A model generated the notes under the pieces. It did no database searches, was not told the DNA's origin, and worked only from the letters and a program-made list of their open reading frames with translations. Shown one piece after another: positions 44,662 through 55,057 of a stretch of 64,000 bases of DNA. The stretch's first letter is position 1, and each line of letters starts with the position of its first letter. Origin of the DNA: Pisolithus tinctorius (lineage: Eukaryota > Basidiomycota > Agaricomycetes > Boletales > Pisolithaceae); the NCBI GenBank assembly GCA_024663395.1, contig JANFAH010000095.1:98989-162988 (forward strand), read 5' to 3'. The position numbers were made by a program, and so were the translations under genes.

Positions 44662-45783
44662 ATGGCGTTCCGACTGGTCACCCGTGAGTGCCCCAATGCT
44701 GGTTACGGTCACATGCCAACCTTCCATATCTCACATTGAATCTACTCTTTCATGATTTCAGGTTTCTTGTTGCCTGTGCTTGTTTTCCTCGGATTAGCAG
44801 CGACGGCTATCAATTTCCTCTTTCTGAAAGGCGTGACCCAGAGTCAAGTCAAGGAAAAATTGGCTATTATCTGTGCCTCCCCTCTCGAGGTCTCGTCCAG
44901 CCCTCTTCGCTTGGCGTACACAGGGCACGATGAAGTCGACAAGACGATGTGTACCGTATGCTCGTTCTTCCATGCGCTTATGGGACCCTCCCACTTGCCA
45001 CTTCTCGCTGAAACTCTGGCCGGATTTAGTGCCTCGCTTGCATTTATCTTTGCTGAAGCCGCTCGTGATCAGCGCCCGTTCTTCATTGCCATGCCAGTTG
45101 TGTTTGGGGTGCTAATGCAAATCCTGAGCTTTGGATTTATAATGCCCCTGTATTCCTTGCTCTTCATCACAGCTGGCACGCGGGTCAAATCTGGAACATT
45201 AGGCGTTAAAATCAACCAGGCGAACGCAGAAGCCCTCTTGTTTGCCCTACTCGTGGGATTCGTCATTCCGACAGTATCCATGTTTCTGTTTGAAGATGCT
45301 ACCGTCACTGCCATCTGGCAGTTTTTCCCAATCATCATGGGGTTCTTGGGGTTCGCCCATCGTCTCATACGCTCTCCATCGCGGCATACCGAGTCTGGCT
45401 ACTCCACCGTGCTGGCCATGTATGCTCTCGTCTTCGTAGCTTCGGCTGCAGTTCACATCCGTTATGTCTGGCCCCTTTTCACCAAAATTGATGCCTTGCA
45501 ACATCTATTTCTGCCATTTGTGGGGTCAGATGATCCGGCTTTGGCCCCAGCGGTTGAAAACATTGCGGAATTTTTCAAGTGGGATTTCCTACTTGGAGTG
45601 GCGTCCACTTTTGTGCTGCTTCTATCGTTTGCCGAAAGTCTCTTCCAATGCATTGTCATCACGGTCTGGTGTATTGCGACTACTGTTGTGCTTGGGCCCG
45701 GCGCCGCGATATCCAGCGTATTGATGTGGAGGGAGGAAAAGCTTAACAAGCCTGTTAAGACCCCGAGGGAGAAGGTACAGTAG
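44662..45783 (+). CDS. Polytopic membrane protein, family not recognised
   Basis: Two exons: 44662-44683 (22 nt, MAFRLVT plus one base) and 44762-45783; 347 residues. The join gives MAFRLVTRFLLPVLVFLGLAA. I count about seven hydrophobic segments: FLLPVLVFLGLAATAINFLF, a weak one near LLAETLAGFSASLAFIF, FFIAMPVVFGVLMQILSFGF plus MPLYSLLFITAG, ALLFALLVGFVIPTVSMFLF, IWQFFPIIMGFLGF, VLAMYALVFVASAAVHI, and FLLGVASTFVLLLSF plus IVITVWCIATTVVLG. Fungal proteins of similar layout occur beside secondary-metabolite genes (CtvD/AurD-type), but no such cluster is present here and I do not assign that role. The only other start choice, 44752 in the intron, would lose the first exon. Confidence 0.68.
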
Positions 45784-45948
45784 GCAATGCAGGGCGTTCG
45801 CAATTTTTTTCTGTACACATAGGCGCTACGTATTCATTTCGATCGTTTAGCGTAGAAGTACACAAACAGTAACTGCGATCATGTGTGTGAAGTGAAGTTA
45901 ACGAATATACTATACGTGGAAGAATACTGCATCCGCAAGAATGCTACG

Positions 45949-48900
45949 TCATCGTTTGCCTTTCCCATTAGCCTTGGACTTCGCCGCGGACTTCTTTTGG
46001 GGTCTCTCGTCGTCATCGGAAACATCAGAGCCTCGACGAGTCTTCGCTTCAGCAGCTCGCTTGGAATCAGCTGTGTCGAAGTTTTAATCAAACGCCCTCA
46101 ATGTCAAATAAAAGGAAAACGTACATTTCGCTGCCTTCCTCTCCAGTTCGTCCCAATCATCCCCCTCATCACTTGCGTCATCATACGAAACACTTCCTGA
46201 CTCGTCGCTAGCATCAGAGCCATCGTAAGCGCTGCCCTCGTCGCCGCTCTCCTCGGGTTCAGACTCATCTGAATCGGCTTCAAACTCGGACTCGCTCTCC
46301 GAATCTTCTTCAACTTCGCTCTGCTGTGGCGTTTAGCTATTGTCGCGGAATTGGTTAACGAAGACTGACCTCCGCACCAGCACCACCGAGGAAGCTCCAA
46401 CCGCCCTGTTGGAAGAATTCGTATGGATCGTCGTTGATTGTTTTCATGATCGGGCCCCAGTTCAGGTTAACAGGTCCCTCGCTCATCGGTATATCAACGG
46501 AGCTACGACCATAAGCAAACTGCAATGCTGATTTAAGAGGAAGAGTACTTACTCGAGCCAATTCTTCACGTCGTCCAACTGCGAACTAGGTATCGAGTTG
46601 ATGTGGAGAGGAGTCTTTGTGAAATCCTTGAAAACAAGAACCATGTCGAACTGCTTGAGAGTGAATTGCACGCGTTCTAACGAGGCAATCTCTATCTCGT
46701 TGAGAGTGACAACGAGGAAAGGAGGCTCGATGAAGTGCACTAGACACTCTGTAGTTGGCTGCAGGCGCACGTTGGTGCGGAATGGAACTCCCTCAAACGA
46801 AAGCTCGCGGAAAGGAATGTCAACTTCCAAGGTGTCACCAGTCTACGTATATTAGAATAAGTTAAGCAGAAGGAAAAGAAACCCGAAAGGATTGCTTACG
46901 GAAGTCGAGGCTGCTTCCGCCACTCGCTCGGCGAAGAGCTTGAACTCTTTGTTGAGCATTTGCCTACGTTTCCGTTCTTGCTGTTCCATCTCAATCTCAT
47001 CTTCGTCACCGTAACGATGTTTGCGCTTCCGGTTGCCGGTTTCGTCAAATTGAACATCAGAAGCTTCACGGAAGAATTGGATGTCCTGCAATACGGTTTA
47101 TTTAGAGAAATGATGGACACAAACATAATTTCAAAACGGACGTGTGCCTTCCTCTTCCCAATCATAATTGGAGCCTTTAAATGAACATGAACGATCACAA
47201 GGAGTTCCTTATCGCATGGTTGAAAGAAGAGGTGTTTTATGTTGCTGAACAGGACGTCTAAAATGCCAAGTCATCAAAATTATAAAATACGAATATCATG
47301 AATATAAACCCACCAATTTTCTGCGAACCCATGGGTGACTGGTAACGAAGACCATTTTGATGTATTTCGACTTCGCCTGGAATCCGTTTTCCATCCAATG
47401 CAGGGCGGACGAAGACTTCAGGGAGCTTGTGAGGTCTTCTGCCCTTGATTTCCACTAAAATATCTTGTTCAATGACATCCGCCATCTCTTTCTTCTGTTG
47501 TTCCCTCTTGTTAACTTCCTTCTTCAGGTCGGTAATCTGCTTTGAGATGGTATCGAAGCGATGGCTGTCAGCGGAGCGGTAGGTCACCGACCTAATAAAT
47601 GTCGCATCCGGATCTTCAAACGGCTGCAGAGAACCGTTAGCTACAACGGCAGTAGGGTGAGAATCACGTACCGTATCATCTTTCTTTCCAGCAAGTTGAC
47701 CCGGTGTCTGGAAGTTGATGCGTAGGTAGGTAAAGTCACCCTCATCATTTTTGCTGACGTTTTTAATGGTGTTGATGTGAAAGGGAACGGCGAAGCCGTG
47801 CACAGGAAGAATGATAGTTTGCGCTTTGCGGTCGACAACGATCTGATAAACACGCGTCAGCATACGAGAAATAAATAAAAAAGCACCACTTACACGCAAC
47901 CCTTCAGCTTCCTTGGGGAGTGCACCCTCACCCTTATAGCTCTGGAAACGTTTCCAGCCCTTACCCTCCTTCTCTCCATGTTTGACACCATTCTCGGAGT
48001 ACTTCGCAAGCCCTTCACGTTGAAGAGCTGCGTGTAACTCGATCTGATGCTCCTTGATCCGCGCAGCTGTTGTCTGCAGTACTTCCTCCTGAGCAGCACT
48101 TCGCGTCTTGTTTCGCAGAACTTTGCCTCCTACCGTCTTATTTTTTATGGGCGTGCCGTTGGTAAGAGGTTTGATTGGAGGATTCTTGGACGACTTGGCC
48201 TGATCGTCAACTTGGTCTTCCGTAGTGTTCAAATAGAACAAAGTGTCGGTAGGTAATTTAGCCCCGTCCGTGAGGAAGGTAGCCTTGTCAGGACCAACTC
48301 GAACTGTGTCGACGAGGTGCAATGCATACCTGGTTGAAATGTCAATACGGGATCAAGTGCTTGCCGCCGAAGGGACTTACTTCTTCCCTGTGTCGTCCAC
48401 CAAGTCGGAGAATCCTAAAGACAAGTTGAAGACCATGTTTGTCCGCAAATGCCGTGCATTCTTTGACGACAAAACATAGGTAGAATCTCTGAACTCAAGA
48501 CCAATCTGCACCCGGTTAAGAAGTGTCGAATGTAGAGTAGTTGCCTGACTTACCACAGAACCGACATTCTTGACAAAGTGTTTCTCCAGCTCGGGCTTCT
48601 TATCCTTGATATACTCCAGTGACCGATGGTAGACATCACGAGCTGTGACGCCATCCTTCATTTCGCGCATAAGCTCGGACTGCAATGAAATCAAGAGGTT
48701 GTAGATTTCCTCTTGCTCCTGAAGGTGCGTGAGTGAATTACGACACAAGCAACGCATTACGATCCACCTTGGAAGGGTCAACAATGACACTACGCCCAAG
48801 GTTGGCACAATAGCTCTTGTATCGCATGCCAACTGCAATAAGGATAACACCCTTGTGGGCAATAGGGTCCGCCGATGAGATTGCTGTGGACTTGAGGTCA

Positions 48901-49994
48901 TAGCCAGTACTGGTTGACCTTGATTGGATGATGGGTGTGTAACAGAACTCTGTCGATGCCCAATCAACCTTATAAACAGTGGTAAGCCAATCTGGCGCCA
49001 CGGGCAATGGACCGACGAACATCTTGTAGACCACGACCTTTACTCCAAACTCTCATGTCGGGACCTTTCACGTCATCGCCTTCTCCGGTCCCTATCCGAA
49101 GCTCTATTTGACTGGCAAATTGGTCGTGGGTGATCTTTGCTTCTTTGTCAAGAATGGTCTCCAATTTCACCATGATGTGATAAATGAGCAGAGTCGATGT
49201 TAGATTTGCGGCCGTGCGTATGGTTTTCTTGCGGATGCGATCAGCGAGCGCCTGCACAGACAAAACTCGAGACGTACCAATTCCTCTTCGTCTTTGACAG
49301 CCATGTATGCTGAGACCGCGGGGGCCAAATCCACATGTTCTGGTTGTTGTGCAACCTTCGAGAGCGCCTGCTCCCACTCTGTTATCAATTTTCCGGAGTA
49401 CGACTCTTTCACGAGAGTGGCGATGCGTTTGTGTGACGCATAAGTATCCACGAACTTTGGAAGTGCATCCGTCGGAAGTTCCTTGGCTTTAGCCTGAATG
49501 AGTATTTCAATGGGAACGGGAGGATTTCCATCTGTGATCTGTTGCAGAAATTTTGCTGGGGGTATCTCAATACAAACAGACATCGGGGGACGGATGGCGG
49601 CACACCTTTGCTGGCTGAACAGAGAATAAAGATTTTCTTCTTGTCAAATAGGATAAATGTAGACGGAAATTCGTAACCAAGAAGCCAAGTCTGCAAACGG
49701 AGGTGGTTATAGGTGTTCCGTGACCTCGCTGCAGCTGTGATGAGTTACCTGGAACGCGGTGCCCTTCCGGACTGGCTCGTCCTCTCCTGCGGGGTCTCCT
49801 GAAAGGAGCAGAAGGGCATCTGAGTCCGCTATGGACCCGAACTCGTCGTTCTGGGTGGCATTCTAGAAAGCCGCGTCCCCAGTCAGCAGTCAAGGAGCGT
49901 CCAGGGTACAAGGGGAGGGTGCGCGCACATTCCAGTTGTCATAAACGGTCTTTAGCCGAGCGTTAATGAGGGTTTTATTGAGCTGAACTGCCAT
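45949..49994 (-). CDS. SPT16: FACT complex subunit SPT16
   Basis: SPT16 with POB3 forms FACT, the histone chaperone that moves nucleosomes during transcription and replication. The start at 49994 reads [22 protein letters not shown], the family norm. Then [53 protein letters not shown] and the aminopeptidase-like (non-catalytic) domain: [49 protein letters not shown]. The middle domain has [34 protein letters not shown], the Rtt106-like part has [34 protein letters not shown], and [13 protein letters not shown] sequence precedes a long acidic tail with a basic end (KANGKGKR). Multiple short introns. Divergent from YJU2 with 135 bp between starts. Confidence 0.93.
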
Positions 49995-50129
49995 GGTCCT
50001 TGTGGCCAATGTCGGTGGTGGTCTGGCGTGGGTGAGGAGCACAGCGAGCGCGCTGGTGGCCGGAAATTTCTTAAGCGCGTTCGAGGTGTGTATTATGTCA
50101 GCAATCCTTGTCTCGCTGCTACTCCCACC
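49995..50129. promoter_or_regulatory. Shared divergent promoter of SPT16 and YJU2
   Basis: 135 bp between start codons of two essential nuclear genes (chromatin and splicing). No clear TATA box. Contains GAGCACAGCGAGCGCGC-type GC-rich sequence near 50035-50055. Confidence 0.5.
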
Positions 50130-51160
50130 ATGTCCGAGCGCAAAGGTATGTACCCAGTCATCACCGAAAGTCGTCTACTGACTGACCACTTTGTCAGTCT
50201 TGAACAAGTACTTTCCACCCGACTTCGACCCTTCGCTTATTCCGCGAAGAAAGGGTCCAAAAAACTCCCAACAGGTCGTCCGTCTGATGGCACCCTTCTC
50301 TATGTGAGTCCAGCTATTTGTTGATGTTATTCATCCATCTGACAGATTTTCCAGGCGATGTAACACCTGTGGAGAATACATTTACAAAGGAAAGAAGTTC
50401 AACGCTCGTAAGGAGACAGTTGAAGGAGAGGATTACTATGGCATCAAGATATTCCGGTTCTACATCAAATGGCAAGCACCCTGTTCCTTTCACCCATACG
50501 TGAAGCTAATCGTTTATTAGCACACTATGTTCCGCCGAAATTACCTTCAAAACAGACCCAAAGAACACTGATTATGCAGCAGAGCACGGAGCGTCACGCA
50601 ATTTTGAACCTTGGCGGGAGGAAAAGGTCGGTGAAGAGGAAGACCGCCTTGCGCGGCTAGAAGAAGAGGAGAACAATCCCATGAAAGCTCTCGAAAACCG
50701 CACCATAGATGCAAAGAGGGAGATGGACATCCTCGATGCACTGCAAGACATCAGAGCGAGAAATGCTCGGAACGACCGTGTGGGACAAGTAGTCGATCTT
50801 GCTGCCCGGATCGCGGCTGAAGAGGTAGAAACTGAGGAAGATCGACAGCGCAGATTGGAAGAGGAAGAGGACGACGAGATCGTACGACAGGTGTTCACGA
50901 AAGTGTCTATGCCCACACCACCCGAGCTACCTTCCACCTCAGCCGGTTCAGAATCATCAGCTGCAGCGTCATCGATGTCACGCACGGTCACTGTTAAGCG
51001 AAAAGCAGATGATGTTGAACCCGACATCCGCAGTCTACTTCCACAACCCGATCGCACTGCTGTAGACGCTAAAGGCACAGCTACAGCAAAGAGATCCAAA
51101 CTAGACCTCAAAAACAAGTTGGGAATCAAGGTTGCGAAGAAGGGCAAAGTTGCTGTATAG
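50130..51160 (+). CDS. YJU2: Splicing factor YJU2 (CCDC94 family)
   Basis: YJU2 joins the spliceosome at the branching step and stabilises the branch helix. Exon 1 is only 16 nt (50130-50145, MSERK plus one base) and joins over a gtatgt intron to [20 protein letters not shown], the family start. Then [45 protein letters not shown] and NFEPWRE; the two CxxC pairs form the zinc site. A Glu-rich coiled coil ([24 protein letters not shown]) and a Ser/Pro-rich linker precede the Lys-rich end. Stop TAG at 51158-51160. YJU2 rather than SAF4/CCDC130 is inferred from the N-terminal sequence. It ends 65 bp from the stop of the metallophosphoesterase gene. Confidence 0.92.
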
Positions 51161-51225
51161 ATCTAGGATTCCCGGCATAAAACAATCTATGTGGTACGCT
51201 CACCCAACTGTCGTCAACCAACCAA

Positions 51226-52247
51226 TCAATCACGCATATCTACTACAACGATGCTATCGCTGAGCGGCACTGCTGCATTCACTGACACGCGGTGTGTGCC
51301 TCCGACGTCGTCTACTCCGGCTCCTGCGGCTTCGTGGATATGTCCAAACACGTGGAGTCGACAATGCCTCAGTTGCCTCAGCCTTGATGAAAGAATTGGG
51401 CACCCTGCGTACTTCCCCTTCCTTGTTTTATCCAGGGTTCGATACGGTGGGGTGTGGGTGATTAATATCTCTGTATCTTCTGGTACACACTGGTATATTG
51501 CTGTTGGTGGTCGTTATTAATGGGAATGTTGGTATACCATCATGCGATGTACCTTTTGCCTCCGTGGAAGAGGCGTACTGAAAGGCACCTTCGAGGTGAA
51601 TTGGGGCTGCCTTGAAATGTGTGAACCCTCAGCACACACAAACCACCCCGCAACTACTCACTGGTGATCCATATACCTTCCAGACTTTACCTGATGGTGC
51701 AGTAAAATGCAGAGACTCGTGCTCAAGATAATACAGCCCAGCGGATGCCAAACTTCGTACAGTCGCTCGAGCACGCTGGATTAGCTGAGATGCTGTCAAT
51801 ACGGGTGGTACATCAGTAGAGATGTAGTTCACCTCTGGTTGGAAACCATAGTCTTGCCGCGCCCAGTTCTCATCCAAGCATAGCTGGGCAGAAAATGTTG
51901 GTTTAATCGGACGATACTTCTGTAACTACTCACGTCGTGATTGCCTGCTACGATGCTATTTGTATACAACGTTAACAACAATAAGATGAGGCATTTTGCA
52001 CTCACATTTTGACAGGGTGTTCCAAAGACGTTAGCCAGTCGATAGTCCGGGTGAGTTGGGGGAGCGCCCCATAGCTGCTGAGATCCCCTGCATGAATTAG
52101 AACATCACCAGGGGGCAGTCGAAAGATACCCGAGTGGGTGTCGGATATGCAGACGAAGCGCGTCCAGCCAGGCCCAGGGTGAGGAGGAGCCTCTTGCTGT
52201 GGAGAATGTAGGTGAACTGACACTTGGGGGTCGAGGCGTGTCGTCAT
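51226..52247 (-). CDS. Calcineurin-like metallophosphoesterase (MPPED-like)
   Basis: The start at 52247 (MTTRLDPQVSVHLHSP) is the first ATG of the exon; the frame is open further upstream without ATG. Motifs: TRFVCISDTHSG (metal site), DVLIHAGDLSSYG, IVAGNHDLCLDE, VYGSPAAPIHLEGAFQY, ILITHTPPYRTLDKTRKGKYAGC and HVFGHIHEAAGAG, the complete set of metal ligands. The last exon is recovered by splicing and ends VVVDMRD at TGA 51226-51228. Relatives of MPPED1/2 hydrolyse cyclic nucleotides or phosphodiesters weakly in vitro; the substrate here is unknown. The splice after YGSP is well supported; the one after AKG/DI is less so. Confidence 0.82.
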
Positions 52248-52400
52248 GAGGGTATCCTGCGCAGCAGTGTCTACCGTGTCCTCGGACAACCTCAAGGCTG
52301 TCCAGCCCCTGACACGATGGAGAGTATTAACGCAATGCAGTTGTGGACACTTCGAGCCGTTGTCTCAGGGGAAGATCAACTTCGAATACTTTCATTATCA

Positions 52401-54566
52401 TCATTCATCACTATTTCTTCCTGGAGCAAAGTCTCTGAGGATGAAGACAGCCTCTTCAACTCTCATCTCTAATACGCTCAACTTCTCTCTCCTCCTCTTC
52501 CACTCCGACAGTAACTCTCGTTCCCTCCGAGTCAACAGCTTCTCATCTTGGGCAACATCCGTACGCTCGCATTTAGCCAGGACCGCCCTGATCTCAGGCT
52601 CTTCCTGCTCCGCTTGTCGTCGTGCACTTATGTTGAACAGGGTTTTGTAAAGACTACTGAGCAATGTTGAGTACGCTCTGTCGAGGTCAACGTGCCTAGG
52701 AGAGGGGAAGTCAATGTGCTACAGTGATGGCGTGAAACGAGGTCGCCTACCAAAGATAGAACGTCCGTGTCGGATTATGGTCTGTGCTTTTAGCGATCTC
52801 TTGGGTAGAAATCAAGCAGTCAGATGACATCGCGGATAACAACGGCCTAACATCCTTGTTGGCCATCATGGCCACCTTTGCTACCTAGACCACAAACGCC
52901 TCGTCCAGCATTTCTTCGTTGTACTAGCAGAGTCGACAACGCACCTGTTTCTCGTCCATCTTACCAACGTCTAGTAACAATCGAATAATCCTCACAGCAT
53001 CCTCGCCGTGTCGCTCTCGAGCCACAGACTCCAACACACGTCTACGGAGTCGCCGGCTGATAATATCGAACTCCACATAAACTTTGTTGTCAGAGTGAGA
53101 TAGGAACGATGCAGCACGACCAGCGGGGGTAGGGTTGTCAGCGCTCGCCATCAATCCTAAGTATTGCCTGACTAGAGAGGCATTGGAAGGCTTTTTCGAA
53201 TTTGATGCGAGACCTGCAGAGAGGTCCTCATCGTCGGGTATGTGCATGACGATGGCATTGGTGGAGCAAGGGTCTGTTCCTCGTTAAACAAAATCGCTGG
53301 TTCAAGTAGCGAGAAAGTAATACCCGAGCGAGCATCAGATAGCGATTTTTGCTTAGACTCAGTAGCTTTTAAAGTAGCTCTCATGACAACGACAGCATAG
53401 CGATTGAACCGTTCTTCGACGGCTGTTTCAATGAGCTGGATTACTGTCAGCTTCGGAGAGTACGCAGAATCGATCATGCAAACCTTATTGCGGATATGGA
53501 CATCGAATTTATCCAAGTTGACTCGAAAGTAGACGTCGTCCTTTCATCGATAAGTTATATTGGTCGTTGAGCAATAAAACGGGGCTTACGTCTACCACTT
53601 CCTCTGCAACCTTTTTCTGCGCCATCATGCAAGCATCTGTTAAAGATGCACTACCATCAAGACGGTTAAAAATCTCACTTTTGAAGACCGATGGTTTAAT
53701 TGGTCTTTTGGCTTTGGTTTCTTATGGTCGCTGAATGGTCAACGCAAGGTCAAGAGTAACACGCAAAGCACTTAACATACCAGACCGACTCTTTCTGCCT
53801 CCTCTTCCTCCCTTTTCAAACGGGCTTCCGCCACCTCCTTGGCCTCACGCAGTTCCCGTGCAGTCGGGAACCCGGTCAGCTTAGCCCTCTCTTCGGCTTC
53901 GTATTTTATACGCTTATCCCGCGGCGACTGGTGGGAAAGCAATGTCGATGGTTTCAAGTATGATTCAGATACTAACTTATACAAGGCCTGGGAATACACG
54001 CTGGTATCTGAAACTAGTCATTAGGATGTGCTTGAAGGGTAGGAGAGAGCCAAACGAACTTTTAGGGTCATATATCGAGAGTTGTGATATTATATCCAGT
54101 GGGCGAAGTTTTCCGTGGTCTAGTACAAGTTGCACGATCTCGGCGGCCTGTAAGGCAATGCGCACACGTAAAGCTGGAATGATAAGACAAGGAGCTGCAT
54201 ACGCACTGCGTTCCCGAACATGTTTTCCACTAACCAAACATACCGTCCAAATCTCATTCGCTTGAGGCATTCCGTGGTGTTGAATTCTAGTACTTCACCT
54301 TCCTCCTCCGTTTGCGCGTGCCAGAGAAGGTTATGTTGCACTAATACAAGGATAGCGGCGCGCACGGTCCTTGGTTTTAATCTAGTATATCGTAAAAGTT
54401 GCGGGAATGATAGTCGTCCACGATGAAGCAAGGCTGTAGCAATATTCTGTGGAAATGAGACTGGAGAATACGTTTACTACGACTCCTGTATACTTACTGT
54501 TGTAAGTGGACCGAAGTGTGAATGAACCACCTGGGTGCACAAACGAACCGTTTCAGCATCGGCCAT
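52401..54566 (-). CDS. RPC82: RNA polymerase III subunit RPC82 (RPC3)
   Basis: RPC82 is the winged-helix subunit of the Pol III RPC82/34/31 subcomplex that recruits TFIIIB and opens the promoter. Start at 54566: MADAETVRLCTQVVHSHFGPLTTNIATALLHRGRLSFPQLLRYTRLKPRTVRAAILVLVQHNLLWHAQTEEEGEV, the typical first winged helix. Then FNTTECLKRMRFGRYVWLVENMFG, IVQLVLDHGKLRPLDI, DKRIKYEAEERAKLTGFPT, and RQYLGLMASADNPTPAGRAASFLS, YVEFDIISRRLRRRVLESVARERHGEDAVRIIRLLLDVGKMDEKQ. The C-terminal coiled coil (SLYKTLFNISARRQAEQEEPEI) ends at 52401. At least ten exons; the part at 52660-52920 is poorly resolved. Confidence 0.9.
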
Positions 54567-55057
54567 GGGATTACTGCAACAGCGGAAGTAGCGTGAAAGA
54601 TAGCATGATAAGTCTACGTAGCGACTCCTTTCTAAATTCTGTCAACAGCTTTCAACCGATTGGCTTGCTACTGCCATCACAAACTTCCCAATTCACAGAA
54701 AGAACTACGTAGGGCAGCGAAAGAGACCTGAATTTCAGCAGTAATACAACCAACTAGGCTACGAAAGTATGCATCGATACGCCAGGACTCATTCTACCCA
54801 GCCGCCGTCTAGTTGATGTTCTCCCGCTACCCAATTATCGCCCATCTTGTTGATTCATCGTGCTGAAAATGTTAGTGCAATACCATACCAAAAGAAACAG
54901 TAATGAAATGGATACGATAAGAAATTCGAACTTAGCCTTTGAAAGCGCGGGGCATTGGATGATGTAGGGTAAGGTCGATGTTGATGAGGGGTGTGCAGAA
55001 ATAACTTAAAGTACTGGATGCAGCCAGCAACGTCATCTGGCCGGATGAGTGTTGACC
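54567..55057. other. Intergenic region upstream of RPC82
   Basis: About 490 bp in the tandem minus-strand gap. Only short frames are seen. It should contain the RPC82 promoter and the 3' UTR of the acidic-protein gene. Confidence 0.4.

Noticed and set aside
50572..51147. Minus-strand Ser/Arg-rich frame of 191 codons
   Set aside because: Antisense shadow of the YJU2 coiled coil and linker; no motif and no splice logic.
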